This document shows, piece after piece, positions 63,340-64,000 of a stretch of DNA of 64,000 nucleotides. Every line of letters begins with the position of its first letter. Positions within the stretch are counted from its first letter, which is position 1. A program made the position numbers and the translations under genes. Below the pieces are notes generated by a model. It ran no database searches. It was not told the origin of the DNA and worked only from the letters and a program-made list of their open reading frames with translations. Source of the stretch: Cephalotrichum gorgonifer. Lineage: Eukaryota; Ascomycota; Sordariomycetes; Microascales; Microascaceae. The stretch is from the NCBI GenBank assembly GCA_900312665.1, contig ONZQ02000008.1, positions 496,001 through 560,000 on the forward strand. Reading direction: 5' to 3'.

Positions 63340-64000
63340 ATGACTTCCTTCGTTTTCGAACCGGAGTTACCCTCTCCATATCCTTAGCCCCTCGAAGCGA
63401 TCCATCATATGCTGGGCATTCAACAGCGACACATCCGCACGAAGAAACCAAAAAAACAACACCTGGAACATTCTTCCCTTACCCGAAAAAAGTCTACTAC
63501 CCTTTGTTCTATTTTTTACACTTTACATTTGTAATTTTGTCCTTTTTTATGTCATTACAGCATGCGTCAGGATGGTTCAAAAGCGGGCTTCATGGGCGTG
63601 TTTTTTTTTGTTTTTGCTTTGAGGGATAGGGGAAAGGGGGGATGGGTGAGTCCGGGGGAACACGAAGTAAACAAGAAGGGAGGGGGGAAAAGACGGGAAA
63701 TACTCTGTTTTTTTAAGGACCGCTTGGAGTTTGGGGCATTGGGTCTCATGAAAGAAGGGGCGCCTGCCAATTTCGGAACACGGACTTCCATCATGTATTG
63801 TGTGTTTAAGGGGGGGGAGGTGGTTGAGTGAAAACAGAACAGAATGGGATGTTTTCGGTCGGGGTGGACCTGGGTACGATAGTTGAGGCTTTCTACGGGT
63901 GCATGGTACATGGCATACAGAAAAAATAGGGAATGAGGAGTGTATACCCCGGACACGGAGACCTTTTTTCTTTCTTCGGATTCCGTGATCATGTCGGAGG
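63340..64000. other. right-edge intergenic region
   Basis: 661 bp of 3' flanking sequence after the YAG7-like gene. No gene is supported. An ATG near the extreme right edge cannot be evaluated. Confidence 0.45.

Noticed and set aside
1..64000. tRNA genes, rRNA, transposons and CRISPR arrays
   Set aside because: No clear tRNA A/B box pair, transposase or reverse-transcriptase motif, long terminal repeats or spaced direct repeats were found by reading both strands.

Overview
The window is nuclear DNA from a filamentous ascomycete (Pezizomycotina, most likely Sordariomycetes). Genes carry short 50-130 bp introns with GTRAGT-type donors, codon third positions are GC-rich, intergenic DNA is pyrimidine-rich, and the two ATP-citrate lyase subunits are encoded by separate divergent genes, a typical filamentous-ascomycete layout. 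I rebuilt exon structures by hand from splice sites and reading phase. All lengths are model lengths, not transcript data.

Layout. 0.8-10.5 kb: sphingoid-base-phosphate phosphatase (-), OAR1-like reductase (+), SUMO E1 subunit UBA2 (-, holding a 20-N assembly gap), queuosine-salvage glycosylase QNG1 (+), DNA polymerase delta subunit 4 (-). 10.9-17 kb: SKI8 (-), mitochondrial bL32m (-), a CDC10-class septin (+), guanylate kinase (-). 18.3-31.5 kb: GH72 glucanosyltransferase (+), ACL2 (-) and ACL1 (+) divergent, mitochondrial uL30m (+), chromodomain protein EAF3 (-).

31.5-42.7 kb is an accessory-looking island. It holds a disordered unknown gene (-), a cytosolic subtilisin-like (S8) protease with TPR-like and coiled-coil regions (-), a small one-pass membrane ORF (-) and a single-exon fungal gasdermin-like gene (+). 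The last and the protease form a gasdermin/protease pair of the het-Q1/het-Q2 type, a regulated cell-death module. This is the most interesting locus here. The module class is known; this protease architecture and the small membrane ORF are the parts that may be new.

42.7-45.2 kb: MET6 (+), followed by 5.7 kb without a convincing gene and then a secreted Pro/Glu/Ser/Thr repeat protein (+). 53.3-60.5 kb: a cluster with three inner-kinetochore subunits, CENP-Q (-), Cnl2/Nkp2 (-) and CENP-W (+), interleaved with a secreted thioredoxin-like protein (+) and prefoldin subunit 4 (-). 61.7-63.3 kb: a YAG7-like RGG-box protein (+).

Most genes are housekeeping: cytosolic acetyl-CoA (ACL1/2), methionine (MET6), sphingolipid, RNA decay (SKI8), SUMO, cell wall (GH72), septin and mitoribosome. 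No tRNA, rRNA, transposon or CRISPR feature was recognised.
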